Part shown: positions 1 to 7,536 of the stretch, piece by piece | How the letters are laid out: each line of letters opens with the position of its first letter | Numbering within the stretch: position 1 is the first letter of the stretch | DNA from: Micromonospora sp. CCTCC AA 2012012 | GTDB lineage: Bacteria; Actinomycetota; Actinomycetes; Mycobacteriales; Micromonosporaceae | Length of the DNA stretch: 64,000 nucleotides | Direction: 5' to 3' | Assembly (NCBI RefSeq): GCF_040499845.1 | Contig: NZ_CP159342.1 | Span: 3,410,001 to 3,474,000 of the forward strand | The notes under the pieces: model-generated | What the model was told of the DNA's origin: nothing | The model's database searches: none | The model's input: the letters and a program-made list of their open reading frames with translations, nothing else | Position numbers and translations under genes: made by a program

Positions 1-27
1 CGCGTTGAGGTGCAGGGTTCGGGACAT
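1..27 (-). CDS. LLM-class flavin monooxygenase, N-terminal fragment
   Basis: Only the first nine codons are inside the window. The start is fixed by a GAGAGGAAG ribosome-binding site just upstream and reads MSRTLHLNA. That opening is typical of NtaA/SnaA/DszA-type FMNH2-dependent monooxygenases, which often begin with an L-H-L-N-A stretch. The gene starts 10 bp after the stop of the upstream ABC permease on the same strand, so it is probably the last or a later gene of a sulfur-compound uptake operon, where such an enzyme would oxidise the imported substrate. The family call rests on nine residues plus context. Confidence 0.5.
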
Positions 28-37
28 GGTCTTCCTC

Positions 38-892
38 TCAGGCGGTGGGGTCGACGCGCCAGGTGGAGAAACGACGTTCCCCGGCGACGAGAAGCTGGTT
101 CACGACAAGTCCGATGGCCGAGATCGTGATGATCCCGGCGTACATGTCGGGGATGGCGAAGTTGTACTGGGCGTAGTTGACGAGGTAGCCGAGCCCGGCC
201 TTCGCCCCGACCATCTCGGCCGCGACCAGCACCAGGATCGAGTACGCCCCGGCCAGCCGGACGCCGGTGAAGATCGTCGGTACGGCCGCCGGCAGGATCA
301 CCTTCTGGAACAGCCGCAGGTGGTTGAGCCCCATCGAGCGGGCCGAGCGGACCAGCAGCGGGTCGACGCCCTTCACCCCGGCGATGGTGTTCAGCAGGAT
401 CGGCCAGGAGCAGGCGTAGAGCACCAGGGCGATCTTGGAGGTCTCGCCGAGGCCGAGGATGAGCACGAAGACCGGCAGCAGCGCCAGCGCGGCGGTGTTG
501 CGGAACACCTCCAGCAGCGGGCTGAGCAGGTCGGCGAGGGGCCGGTACCAGCCGATCAGCAGGCCGAGCGGGATGGCGGTGAGCACCGCCAGGGCCAGCC
601 CGGTCAGCGAGCGGGTGAGGCTGGCGCCGACGTGGTCGGCGAGCTGGCCGCTGGTCGCCAGCGCCCACCAGGCGGCCAGCACCTCCGACAGCGGCGGCAG
701 GAAGACCCGGTCGACCAGCCCGGCGCGGGGCGCGGTCTCCCAGATCGCGGCGAGGGCGAGCAGCGCGGCGCTGCGGTGCAGGGCCCGCCCGCCGAGCGCC
801 AGCAGCCGGGCCGGCGCGCCGGGGGCGGCTGCGGCGGGGACGGCCGGACCGGCGACGGCCAGCCGGGCGGGACGTTCGGCGAGGTCAACCAA
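38..892 (-). CDS. ABC transporter permease (SsuC/TauC-like)
   Basis: This 284-residue membrane protein is the inner-membrane channel of an ABC importer of the sulfonate/nitrate/taurine class. It has about six hydrophobic segments, and the central part carries the BPD-transporter EAA-type loop (around RSARSMGLNHLRLFQKVILPA) that docks on the ATPase. Its first 8 bp overlap the end of the ATPase gene, and it is followed after 10 bp by a flavin monooxygenase start. Substrate is inferred from context: the monooxygenase and the cysteine-ending leader peptide point to an organosulfur compound, but a nitrogenous or pyrimidine-like substrate is possible. Confidence 0.85.
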   Translation of the reverse strand: MVDLAERPARLAVAGPAVPAAAAPGAPARLLALGGRALHRSAALLALAAIWETAPRAGLVDRVFLPPLSEVLAAWWALATSGQLADHVGASLTRSLTGLALAVLTAIPLGLLIGWYRPLADLLSPLLEVFRNTAALALLPVFVLILGLGETSKIALVLYACSWPILLNTIAGVKGVDPLLVRSARSMGLNHLRLFQKVILPAAVPTIFTGVRLAGAYSILVLVAAEMVGAKAGLGYLVNYAQYNFAIPDMYAGIITISAIGLVVNQLLVAGERRFSTWRVDPTA

Positions 893-1694
893 CGCGGGCC
901 TCCTGGGGTCGGGCGGCGCGGACCTCGTCGCGCAGCAGGGTCCAGATCTGGTGCCGGTGGTGCCGGAAGGCGTCCGAGGAGCGGACGTCCTCGACCGCGT
1001 CCCGGTCCCCCAGCTCGATGTCGATGACCTGCTTGATCCGGCCGGGCCGGGACGTCATCACGGCGACCCGCTGGCCGAGGTGCACGGCCTCGTCGATGCC
1101 GTGGGTGATGAAGACGATGGTCTTTCCGGTGGCCTGCCAGATCCGGACCAGCTCGTCCTGGAGCGAGTCGCGGGTCTGCGCGTCCAGCGCCGCGAAGGGC
1201 TCGTCCATCAGCAGCACGTCCGGGTCGTACGCGAGGCTGCGGGCGATGGCGACGCGCTGCTTCATGCCGCCGGAGAGTTCGTGCGGGTAGCGGTCGGCGA
1301 AGCCGGTCAGCCCGACCAGGTCGAGGTGCGCGGCGATCAGGTCGGCCCGCTCGGCGCGGGGGACGCCCTTGGCCTCCAGTCCGAACGCGACGTTGCCGGC
1401 GGCGGTGCGCCAGGGCAGCAGCGCGTACTGCTGGAAGACGATGCCCCGGTCGAGGCCGGGACCGGTGACCGGCCGCCCGTCGACGAGGACCTGCCCGGAG
1501 GTCGGGGTGGCCAGGCCCCCGAGCAGGTCGAGCAGGGTGGACTTGCCGCAGCCGCTGGGCCCGACGACGACCAGGAACTCGCCGGGGCGTACGCCGAGGG
1601 TGAGCTGGTCGAGTGCGGTGACCGCGCCGCCGCCCGCGCGGCGACCCGGGAAGACCTTGCTGACCCGGTCGAAGAGGATCTTGTCGGTGCTCAC
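885..1694 (-). CDS. ABC transporter ATP-binding protein (SsuB/TauB-like)
   Basis: This 269-residue cytoplasmic ATPase powers the importer. It shows Walker A (GPSGCGKST), the Q-loop (FQQYALLPW), the ABC signature (LSGGMKQR), Walker B (VLLMDEPFAALD) and the H-loop (FITHGIDEA), all in the expected order. The chosen start is the GTG that overlaps the TGA of the substrate-binding-protein gene as GTGA, giving translational coupling; a longer open frame upstream lies wholly inside that gene and is not credible. The gene overlaps the permease by 8 bp. The family is that of nitrate/sulfonate/taurine transport ATPases. Confidence 0.9.
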   Translation of the reverse strand: MSTDKILFDRVSKVFPGRRAGGGAVTALDQLTLGVRPGEFLVVVGPSGCGKSTLLDLLGGLATPTSGQVLVDGRPVTGPGLDRGIVFQQYALLPWRTAAGNVAFGLEAKGVPRAERADLIAAHLDLVGLTGFADRYPHELSGGMKQRVAIARSLAYDPDVLLMDEPFAALDAQTRDSLQDELVRIWQATGKTIVFITHGIDEAVHLGQRVAVMTSRPGRIKQVIDIELGDRDAVEDVRSSDAFRHHRHQIWTLLRDEVRAARPQEARVG

Positions 1695-2725
1695 GCGCCA
1701 CCACCGCCGGTGGCGAACGGGTTGAACTCGTTGGTGTAGATGTCGCGCGGCTTCGGTCGTTCGCCCTTCAGCTCGCCGGCGTCGGCCAGCCAGTCGATCC
1801 AGGTGGCGAACTCCTGGTCGGTGATGACGCCGCCCTTGCCGGCCACGCCGGTGGACTTCCAGTACTTCACCAGCGCCGGGTCCTCGTTGCGGCCCCGCTT
1901 GGCGATGATGGACTCCAGCCGGGCCACCACCGTCTCCCGGGGCTGGGTACGCGCCCACTCGATGGCCTTGCCGACGCCGCCGACGAAGGCCTTGACGGTC
2001 TTCGGGTTGCGCTTGATGAAGTCGTCGCGGAACACGTACGCGCCGGCGCTGAACGCGCCGAGGAGTTCGTAGTCGGTGAAGACGGTGCGGATGCCGCCGT
2101 TGGCGACGGCCTTGTCGCGGATCACCCCGCCGAGCACGGCGACGTCGATCTGCCGGGCGCGCAGCGACTGCTCGGTGTTGACCGGGGGCAGCGCCACCAG
2201 CTCCACCTTGGCGATCTCGGCCGGGGTGAGGCCCCCCTTGACCAGCCACGTCTTCAGCACCGCCTCGGCGTGCGCGCCGAGGGTGTTCATGCCGACCTTC
2301 TTGCCGATCAGGTCGCGGGGGCCACGGATCGGGCTGCCGTCCAGCACGTAGTAGCCCTGGAAGGTCTGCGCGTCGGAGCCGTAGTAGCTGACCACGGCGG
2401 TGATCGGGGCGCCGGCGGTGGCGAGCTTGACGATCGCCCCGTTGAACGCGCCGCCGAAGTCGCTCTGCCCGGTGGCGGTGGCCTGGATGTCGGCCGGGCC
2501 GCCGGTGACGTTGCCGATCCACTTGAGCTTGACGTCGCCGAGGTAACCGAGGTCGGCGGCGAGTTCGGGGAGGGTCACCTGGCCGACCGAGCCCTGGTAG
2601 CGCAACTCGGTGACCTGCTTGCCGTCGGCGGCGGCGTCGGTGCCGCAGCCGGCGGTGGCGGCGAGGGTGAGCAGGGCGACGGCGGCGGCGAGGGTACGCC
2701 GCAGCGGATGACGGGATGAGGCCAT
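1691..2725 (-). CDS. ABC substrate-binding lipoprotein (NMT1/SsuA-like)
   Basis: This 344-residue exported lipoprotein captures the substrate outside the membrane. It has a basic N-terminus (SSRHPLRR), a hydrophobic segment and a lipobox ending TAGC, giving a lipidated cysteine at about residue 26. The body contains the periplasmic-binding fold typical of NMT1/THI5-like and aliphatic sulfonate-binding proteins. The ATG at 2725 is preceded by AGGAG and leads straight into the signal peptide; upstream in-frame codons would put 23 unrelated residues before it. It is the first structural gene of the operon and follows a leader peptide at 2882-2959. Confidence 0.88.
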   Translation of the reverse strand: MASSRHPLRRTLAAAVALLTLAATAGCGTDAAADGKQVTELRYQGSVGQVTLPELAADLGYLGDVKLKWIGNVTGGPADIQATATGQSDFGGAFNGAIVKLATAGAPITAVVSYYGSDAQTFQGYYVLDGSPIRGPRDLIGKKVGMNTLGAHAEAVLKTWLVKGGLTPAEIAKVELVALPPVNTEQSLRARQIDVAVLGGVIRDKAVANGGIRTVFTDYELLGAFSAGAYVFRDDFIKRNPKTVKAFVGGVGKAIEWARTQPRETVVARLESIIAKRGRNEDPALVKYWKSTGVAGKGGVITDQEFATWIDWLADAGELKGERPKPRDIYTNEFNPFATGGGGA

Positions 2726-2788
2726 GGAGGGGTCTCCTGATCTGTCCACGGTGCGGTGGAGGGGGCCCACGAGGGGCGCGAGCGCACA

Positions 2789-2814
2789 GCGCACCGGGCC
2801 GGGCGACGGTGCGC
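2789..2814 (-). promoter_or_regulatory. Candidate attenuator hairpin between leader peptide and ABC operon
   Basis: GCGCACC and GGTGCGC form a 7-bp stem with a 12-nt G+C-rich loop in the 156-nt transcribed stretch between the leader-peptide stop and the first ABC gene. It could take part in translation-linked attenuation. No U-run follows, so intrinsic termination is not shown. The rest of 2726-2881 holds the AGGAG site for the lipoprotein and no other gene I can support. Confidence 0.3.
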
Positions 2815-2881
2815 CGGCAGCCGGTGGGGAGGTGCGGGAAGAGAGCGACGACGGGTGGCCGAGCCGGTGGAACCGGTCAGC

Positions 2882-2959
2882 TCAACAGAGCGCGCTCGCG
2901 TGCCGGACCAGGTCGACGTGCACGCGAGCGGTGAGGTGGAGCTCGTCCCGCTGCGACAT
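2882..2959 (-). CDS. Short leader peptide ending HVDLVRHASALC
   Basis: A 25-codon open frame ends in a cysteine immediately before its TGA. Its C-terminal half reads HVDLVRHASALC, which matches the H-V-D-L-x-R-x-x-S-A-x-C pattern of actinobacterial peptides usually catalogued as putative leader peptides ahead of sulfur and cysteine-related genes. It lies 156 bp upstream of, and on the same strand as, the sulfonate-type ABC operon. A promoter (TTGACC, 18-bp spacer, CAGCAT) would start transcription at or next to the ATG, giving a leaderless message. The likely role is cis-regulation by ribosome stalling at the terminal Cys codon when cysteine is scarce; that mechanism is inferred. Confidence 0.72.
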   Translation of the reverse strand: MSQRDELHLTARVHVDLVRHASALC

Positions 2960-2965
2960 GGCCTC

Positions 2966-2995
2966 ATGCTGCCCGCCGCTCTCCGACCCGGTCAA
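2966..2995 (-). promoter_or_regulatory. Leaderless promoter of the leader peptide / ABC operon
   Basis: On the minus strand TTGACC (2990-2995) and CAGCAT (2966-2971) are separated by 18 bp. Six bases after the -10 box comes the ATG of the leader peptide, so transcription would begin at the start codon itself. The -10 box departs from TANNNT at its first base. Confidence 0.5.
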
Positions 2996-3211
2996 CGCTC
3001 TTCCACGAAGTGAGATTTTCACCGCTGACTTTGTTACAACCCGTCCCCACCAGCATTTACGACCCCTTAACACCTACCCGTTGACTAGAGATTCTGACGG
3101 GCGTACCGGGGCACCGTCCAGTGCGGATCCGAGCGGGTTTCGCAGACCGTCGGTTCGGGCATGTTCGATGCCGCAGACGCAGGGAAGAACACGACGAGAG
3201 AGGAGCCCACG

Positions 3212-3391
3212 ATGGGCATTCAGTTCCGGAAGCGCCAGAAGTACGGCCCGCTGATCCTCAACTTCACCGAGAACGGCTTCTCGTCGTGGAGCGTCAAGAT
3301 CGGTCGCTGGTCCTGGAACTCGAAGTCCCGCGCCCACCGTGTGGACCTGCCGGGCCCGCTGTCCTGGAAGCAGGACAAGTCCCGGGCGTGA
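3212..3391 (+). CDS. DUF4236-type small protein
   Basis: This 59-residue protein opens MGIQFRKRQKYGPLILNF and continues with a W-rich segment and a PGPLSWK motif. That layout (FRKR..GP..LN....G....S.G, later LPG-LSW) matches the DUF4236 family of small proteins of unknown role. The ATG at 3212 has a strong GAGAGGAG site 6-9 bp upstream; longer in-frame starts lack one. A perfect hairpin terminator follows 12 bp after the stop, so the gene appears to be its own transcription unit. No signal peptide or membrane segment is visible. Function is unknown. Confidence 0.75.
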   Translation: MGIQFRKRQKYGPLILNFTENGFSSWSVKIGRWSWNSKSRAHRVDLPGPLSWKQDKSRA

Positions 3392-3402
3392 CGTCCCGAA
3401 CT

Positions 3403-3439
3403 CGAACGGGGTGCCGGTGGTTCACCGGCACCCCGTTCG
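3403..3439 (+). terminator. Hairpin terminator after the DUF4236 gene
   Basis: A perfect 17-bp stem (CGAACGGGGTGCCGGTG at 3403-3419 with its complement at 3423-3439) has a 3-nt loop. There is no T-tract, as is common in actinobacteria. Confidence 0.8.
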
Positions 3440-3502
3440 GCGTCCGGGGGCACCTTCGCCGTTCCGCCCGGGCAGCCCGTCGACCCGGCGGAGAATCGCG
3501 GC

Positions 3503-4018
3503 ATGGCCGACGACTCCTACCGACGGGAACAGCGACGGGCCGCGGTGGCCGCCGCGCTGCTGCTGCTCGCCTACTTCCTGGTGCCGGTGGAACGTGACCC
3601 GAACGGGCTGCGGCTCGCCCTGCGCTCGGTCGGCACCCTGCTCCTCGTCGTCGTCGTGGCGCTGCTGGTCACCGGCCAGGTCCGCCGCCAGCTCCGGGCC
3701 GCCCCACCCACCGGCGACACCGAGGTACGCCAGCTGATCCGGCTCGCCGTCCTGCTCCTCGCCGGGGTGCTCGTCTTCGCCCTGGCCGACTTCGTGGTGG
3801 CCGACAGCCGCCCCGGCCAGTTCGCCAACCTGGACACCCGGATCGACGCGCTCTATTTCGCCCTCGCCACGCTCACCACCATCGGCTACGGCGACGTGCA
3901 TGCCCAGGGGCAGATCGCCCGGGTCGTCGTCTGCGCGCAGATGCTGTTCAGCATCGGGGTCGTCACCACCGGGGCGTCCATCGTGGTCAAGCAGCTGACC
4001 CGGCGTCCCCGGGGCTGA
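3503..4018 (+). CDS. Two-pore-helix potassium channel (Ion_trans_2 family)
   Basis: This 171-residue membrane protein carries the K+ selectivity filter TTIGYGDV at about residue 132. Hydrophobic segments lie near residues 14-30, 43-60 and 77-98, followed by the pore loop and a last helix (VVCAQMLFSIGVVTTGASIVV). This suits a small prokaryotic K+ channel subunit with two extra N-terminal helices and no RCK or cyclic-nucleotide domain. It would assemble as a tetramer in the cytoplasmic membrane. Its 3' end overlaps the convergent gene 3987-4880 by 32 bp. Confidence 0.88.
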   Translation: MADDSYRREQRRAAVAAALLLLAYFLVPVERDPNGLRLALRSVGTLLLVVVVALLVTGQVRRQLRAAPPTGDTEVRQLIRLAVLLLAGVLVFALADFVVADSRPGQFANLDTRIDALYFALATLTTIGYGDVHAQGQIARVVVCAQMLFSIGVVTTGASIVVKQLTRRPRG

Positions 4019-4880
4019 TCAGCACGTCGCCGCCGAGCCGACCGTGCTCCGGGTCCCGGCCGACACCGCCGGAGGCGAGCAGCGAGGTCAGCGCCCGGCT
4101 GGTGTCGGCGGCCCGGTAGACCGTCGAGGTGAGCGTGAAGCGGCGCAGCTCGGTCACCGTACGCGGGCCCGAGCGGGCGAGTTCGGCCAGCAGTTCACGG
4201 CGCAACGGGCCGGGTTCCGGGTCGAGGGTGATGTCCAGCAGCCGCCCCGCCGGGTCGGCGGGATCGCGGTAGCGGACCCCGGCGTACTCGTCGGCCGCCC
4301 AGAGCGCGTCCTTCAGCGCCTCCAGGCTGCGGTCCGATCCGGTGGCGAACCCGAGCCGGCGGGCCGGCCCCTCGGCGGGCACCAGGTCCACCTCGGTGAC
4401 CAGCGGGAAGCCGGCGTCGGTCAGCGCCGGCCGCAGCGACCGGCCGGCGTCGGTGACCAGCAGCAGTTCGGCGGGGCGACCGGTGGTCGCGGCGGCCAGC
4501 AGGGCCGGCGTCGGGTCCCCGCCGTCGACCAGGGTGAGCAGCGGCGCGCCGGCCGCGCCGGCCGCCTTCAGCGCCGGCGGCAGCCGGTCCGGGCCGCCGG
4601 GCACCACGTGCACGGCGACGTCCGTGGGCAGGGTCGCCTCGATCGGTCCGAGCCGGGCCGGCAGGTCCGGGGCGTCGGCCAGCACCAGCACGGTGAGCCG
4701 CCGGCCACGCAGCCGGTCGGCGAACTCGGCCACCACCCGCAGCGCGGCGTCCGCGCCACCGGCGTCGCTCCCGGCGTACGCCAGGGCGAGGGTGGCCCGC
4801 CGGGAGCGGTGCAGCGCTCCCGGCAGCCAGTGGTCGAGCTGGCGGACGAGCAGTTCGCGCAGGACGGCGTCGGTCGGCAT
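3987..4880 (-). CDS. Uncharacterised protein with a possible TcmP-like C-terminus
   Basis: I do not firmly recognise this 297-residue soluble protein. The N-terminal two thirds look like an alpha/beta fold with a segment LTLVDGGDPTPALL. The stretch LEALKDALWAADEYAGVRYRDP followed by a probable winged helix (RTVTELRRFTLTSTVYRAADTSRALTSLL) resembles the end of three-Cys-motif partner (TcmP/GMT-like) proteins, which is only a suggestion. The ATG at 4880 is the only early start. It converges on, and slightly overlaps, the K+ channel gene. Confidence 0.6.
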   Translation of the reverse strand: MPTDAVLRELLVRQLDHWLPGALHRSRRATLALAYAGSDAGGADAALRVVAEFADRLRGRRLTVLVLADAPDLPARLGPIEATLPTDVAVHVVPGGPDRLPPALKAAGAAGAPLLTLVDGGDPTPALLAAATTGRPAELLLVTDAGRSLRPALTDAGFPLVTEVDLVPAEGPARRLGFATGSDRSLEALKDALWAADEYAGVRYRDPADPAGRLLDITLDPEPGPLRRELLAELARSGPRTVTELRRFTLTSTVYRAADTSRALTSLLASGGVGRDPEHGRLGGDVLISPGDAGSAA

Positions 4881-4904
4881 GGTGCCGTTCTACCGCACGG
4901 CCGG

Positions 4905-5426
4905 TCAGGCCGGGACGGAGATCCCCACCCCGCCGCGGGTCTGCCCGCCGTAGCGCTGCCGCTCGGCGTCCAGGTCGAGCCGGCCGATCCGCTTGCGGGC
5001 GGCCAGCGCGCCGGAGTCGAGCAGGTCGGCCGGGATGAGCCAGACGATCTCGAATTCGAGGCCGTCCGGGTCCTGGCCGTAGAGGCTCTTGGTGGTGCCG
5101 TGGTCGGAGGCGCCGACCAGGGCCCCGGCGGCGGTCAGCCGCTCGGCGGTGGCGGCCAGCTCGTCGAGGGTGTCCACCTCCCAGGCCAGGTGGTAGAGGC
5201 CGACGGTGGCCCGGCCGGCCTGCGAACGGCCCGCCGCCGCGCCGATCTCGAAGAGACCGAGGTCGTGGTCGTTGGTCGAGTCGGGCGCCTGGAGGAAGGT
5301 CGCGCCGCGGAACCCGTCCGGGGTCATCGCCACCGGACGGAAGCCCAGCACGTCGCGGTAGAAGGCGACGCTGCGCTCGAGGTTGCTGACGTAGAGGACG
5401 GCGTGGTTGAGCCGGTGGATTCCCAT
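4905..5426 (-). CDS. VOC-family ring-cleavage dioxygenase-like protein
   Basis: This 173-residue protein has the vicinal-oxygen-chelate fold of extradiol (catechol 2,3-dioxygenase/CatE-like) enzymes. It begins GIHRLNHAVLYVSNLERSVAFYRDVLGF, giving metal-ligand His near residue 8. YHLAWEV carries the second His near 90, and GLEFEIVW carries the Glu ligand near 140. The start at 5426 has a GGAGG site 4-5 bp upstream; an upstream in-frame codon would lie inside the regulatory region. It is divergent from a MarR regulator across a shared operator, the layout of thiol- or quinone-sensing MhqR/CatR-type systems. Substrate is not known. Confidence 0.85.
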   Translation of the reverse strand: MGIHRLNHAVLYVSNLERSVAFYRDVLGFRPVAMTPDGFRGATFLQAPDSTNDHDLGLFEIGAAAGRSQAGRATVGLYHLAWEVDTLDELAATAERLTAAGALVGASDHGTTKSLYGQDPDGLEFEIVWLIPADLLDSGALAARKRIGRLDLDAERQRYGGQTRGGVGISVPA

Positions 5427-5433
5427 GTCCTCC

Positions 5434-5478
5434 ACGTTAGCGCGGTTTCGTTGAGCGTTCAACAATATCCGCTATGAT
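5434..5478 (+). promoter_or_regulatory. Divergent MarR operator and back-to-back promoters
   Basis: A near-palindrome GTTGAGCGTTCAAC (5450-5463) resembles the TTGAACGTTCAA class of MarR sites. It supplies the -35 boxes of both promoters. Rightwards TTGAGC (5451-5456), 16 bp, TATGAT (5473-5478) would start at about 5486, giving a leaderless marR message. Leftwards TTGAAC (5462-5457), 17 bp, TAACGT (5439-5434) serves the VOC gene. A bound repressor would shut both. Confidence 0.65.
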
Positions 5479-5485
5479 GGCGGTC

Positions 5486-5938
5486 ATGACCCGGTGGCTG
5501 GACCCCGACGAGCAACGCACCTGGCGGGCCTTCCTGACCGCCTCCCGGGCGCTGGCGGAGACACTCGACCGCGAGCTGCAACGCGACGCAGGCATGCCGC
5601 ACGCCTACTACGAGATCCTGGTACGGCTCTCCGAGGCGCCCGACCGCCGCCTGCGGATGAGCGAGCTGGCCGAGGCCACCGGCTCCTCCCGCAGCCGGCT
5701 CTCGCACGCCGCCACCCGGCTGGAGGCGTCCGGCTGGATCCGGCGGGAAGACTGCCCGACCGACCGGCGCGGGCAGATCGCCGTCCTCACCGACGACGGC
5801 TTCGCCGCTCTCGCCGCCGCCGCACCCGGACACGTCGAGGGCGTCCGCCGGCACCTGTTCGACGCCCTCAGTCCCGCTCAGGTCGACCAGCTCCGGCGGA
5901 TCAGCGAGGCCCTGGCCGATCACCTGACCGGATCCTGA
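5486..5938 (+). CDS. MarR-family transcriptional regulator
   Basis: This 150-residue winged-helix regulator contains the MarR core: LRMSELAEATGSSRSRLSHAATRLEASGWIRRE is the recognition helix region and DRRGQIAVLTDDG the wing. I place the start at the ATG at 5486 because the -10 box TATGAT ends only 7 bp before it, which implies a leaderless transcript. Upstream ATGs at 5474 and in between lie inside or at the promoter. It probably represses itself and the divergent VOC dioxygenase gene. The ligand is unknown; aromatic or quinone compounds are the usual inducers in this arrangement. Confidence 0.87.
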   Translation: MTRWLDPDEQRTWRAFLTASRALAETLDRELQRDAGMPHAYYEILVRLSEAPDRRLRMSELAEATGSSRSRLSHAATRLEASGWIRREDCPTDRRGQIAVLTDDGFAALAAAAPGHVEGVRRHLFDALSPAQVDQLRRISEALADHLTGS

Positions 5939-5961
5939 CCGATCAAGGTCGGCTCGGGGGG

Positions 5962-5991
5962 TTGTACTTATTGTCGCCGGACGAGCACGAT
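5962..5991 (+). promoter_or_regulatory. Probable leaderless promoter of the TPR gene
   Basis: TTGTAC (5962-5967) and CACGAT (5986-5991) are 18 bp apart, and the GTG start at 5997 follows five bases later. There is no ribosome-binding site before the GTG, consistent with a leaderless message. Confidence 0.4.
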
Positions 5992-5996
5992 GGGGC

Positions 5997-7526
5997 GTGT
6001 CCTCCGGCTTCGGTGAACTGACTGTCCAGGCGCACCATCTGGTGTCCGCAGGTGACCTGGCCGGCGCTCAGCGGCTGCTCGCCGACGCGCTCAGCGACGC
6101 CGACCCACGCCCGGCCAACGCCTCCCCCGAGTTGGCCGAGGCCGCCGGCCTCCAGGCGAGGGTGCTGGTCGCCCTCGGCGAACCGCACGCCGCGCGCGGC
6201 TGGGCCGCCTTCGCGTACGCGGCCACCTCCCGGCTGCACGGGCGCTCCGACGAGCGGACCGTCACCGCCGCCGCCACCCTCGCCGCCGTGCTGCACCGGG
6301 TCGGCAGCGACGCCCGGGCCGCCCGGCTCTATTCCGACGTGATCATCGAACTGACCGCCCGGGACGGGCCGGAGTCCCAGCGGGTGCTGGCCGCGCACGC
6401 CGACCTGGCCACCGTGGAATACGCCCGCGGCCAGTGCGAGATCGCCCGCGACCGGCTCCAGGACGCCTGGGAGCTGCACCGGGAGGTGTACGGCGACGGC
6501 CACCCCGCCGGCATCAAGATGCTGGCCCGGCTCGGCGCGATGGAACGCGACTGTGGTGAGTTCCTCGCCTCCCACGAGCACCTGGCCCTCGCCGAGGAGC
6601 TGTGCCGGCTGCACCTGGCCCCCGACGACCCGCTCGCCGGTCAGGTGGCCGGGCTGGTCCGGGCCGCCGCCGACCCCGACCACGTCTGCCCCGCGCCGGA
6701 ACCACCGACCCGCCAGCCGCCGATCGTGCCGGCCGCCCGGGTCCCACCGGCCGACGAGGGGCCACCCGAGCCGCCGCCGCACCGCCCGGCTGAGCCGGTC
6801 GCCCCGCACGCCGCACCGTCGGTGCCCAACCCGCGGCTGTCCGAGGAGGACGACGACGGCTACCGGAACCCGACGGACGACGGCTGGTGGCCGCCGGAGC
6901 AGACCTTCGACGAGGCGTACCGGCCGGAGGAGGCCGCGCTGCCGCCGTCCGTGGTCACCCTCGCCGGCGACCAACCCGACGGCGTACGCCGGGTCGGTCC
7001 GGCGTACTCGCCGGAGGCGGCGTCCCGGCTGCTGCCCGTACCCGTGCACCGGCCGGCCCCGCCGCCGCCCGACCGCGGCCGGTGGCTGCCGCTGGTGGTC
7101 GGTGGGGTGGTCGTGGTGCTGCTCGGCGCGGCGGCGGTGATCGCCGGGGTGTCCCGGGTGGACCACTCCCGGGACGCGCCGACGACGCCGCGCCCGTCGA
7201 CGACCGCCGCCTCCCCCGGTGCGGCACCGCCGAGCGGCGGCGCGCCCGCCTCCCCCGGCACCCCGCCGGGCGCGGTGACGCTCACCGACCGGCGGGACAA
7301 CATCGCCCTGCGCTGGAGCTACCCGACGGGCGGGGAGGGACCGGTGGTCGTCTCCGGCGGTCGCGCCGGCCAGGACCCCCACCCGTTCCAGCAGCTGCCC
7401 GCCGGCACCACCAGCTGGATCGTGTACGGCCTCGACCGCACCACCGACTACTGCTTCACCGTCGCGGTGGTCTGGTCGACGGACACGGTCGCCCGGTCGA
7501 AGCCGGTCTGCACCAGACGCCGCTGA
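5997..7526 (+). CDS. TPR-domain membrane protein with extracytoplasmic FN3-like domain
   Basis: This 509-residue protein starts with tetratricopeptide-type helical repeats (about residues 10-220; ALGEPHAARGWAAFAYA, RVLAAHADLATVEYARGQ). A proline-rich linker follows, then a single transmembrane helix near residue 361 (WLPLVVGGVVVVLLGAAAVIAGV) and a Thr/Pro/Ala-rich spacer. A C-terminal domain of about 95 residues ends in a strand pattern (TSWIVYGLDRTTDYCFTVAVVW) typical of fibronectin type III. The protein is predicted to have TPRs in the cytoplasm and FN3 outside. It lies tail to tail with the sensor kinase. Its role is unknown; such proteins are common in Micromonosporaceae. Confidence 0.78.
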   Translation: MSSGFGELTVQAHHLVSAGDLAGAQRLLADALSDADPRPANASPELAEAAGLQARVLVALGEPHAARGWAAFAYAATSRLHGRSDERTVTAAATLAAVLHRVGSDARAARLYSDVIIELTARDGPESQRVLAAHADLATVEYARGQCEIARDRLQDAWELHREVYGDGHPAGIKMLARLGAMERDCGEFLASHEHLALAEELCRLHLAPDDPLAGQVAGLVRAAADPDHVCPAPEPPTRQPPIVPAARVPPADEGPPEPPPHRPAEPVAPHAAPSVPNPRLSEEDDDGYRNPTDDGWWPPEQTFDEAYRPEEAALPPSVVTLAGDQPDGVRRVGPAYSPEAASRLLPVPVHRPAPPPPDRGRWLPLVVGGVVVVLLGAAAVIAGVSRVDHSRDAPTTPRPSTTAASPGAAPPSGGAPASPGTPPGAVTLTDRRDNIALRWSYPTGGEGPVVVSGGRAGQDPHPFQQLPAGTTSWIVYGLDRTTDYCFTVAVVWSTDTVARSKPVCTRRR

Positions 7527-7536
7527 CCACCCGGGC

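Noticed and set aside
3212..3391. Small W-rich protein considered as a RiPP or bacteriocin precursor
   Set aside because: The sequence fits DUF4236 along its length and no maturation or export genes are adjacent.
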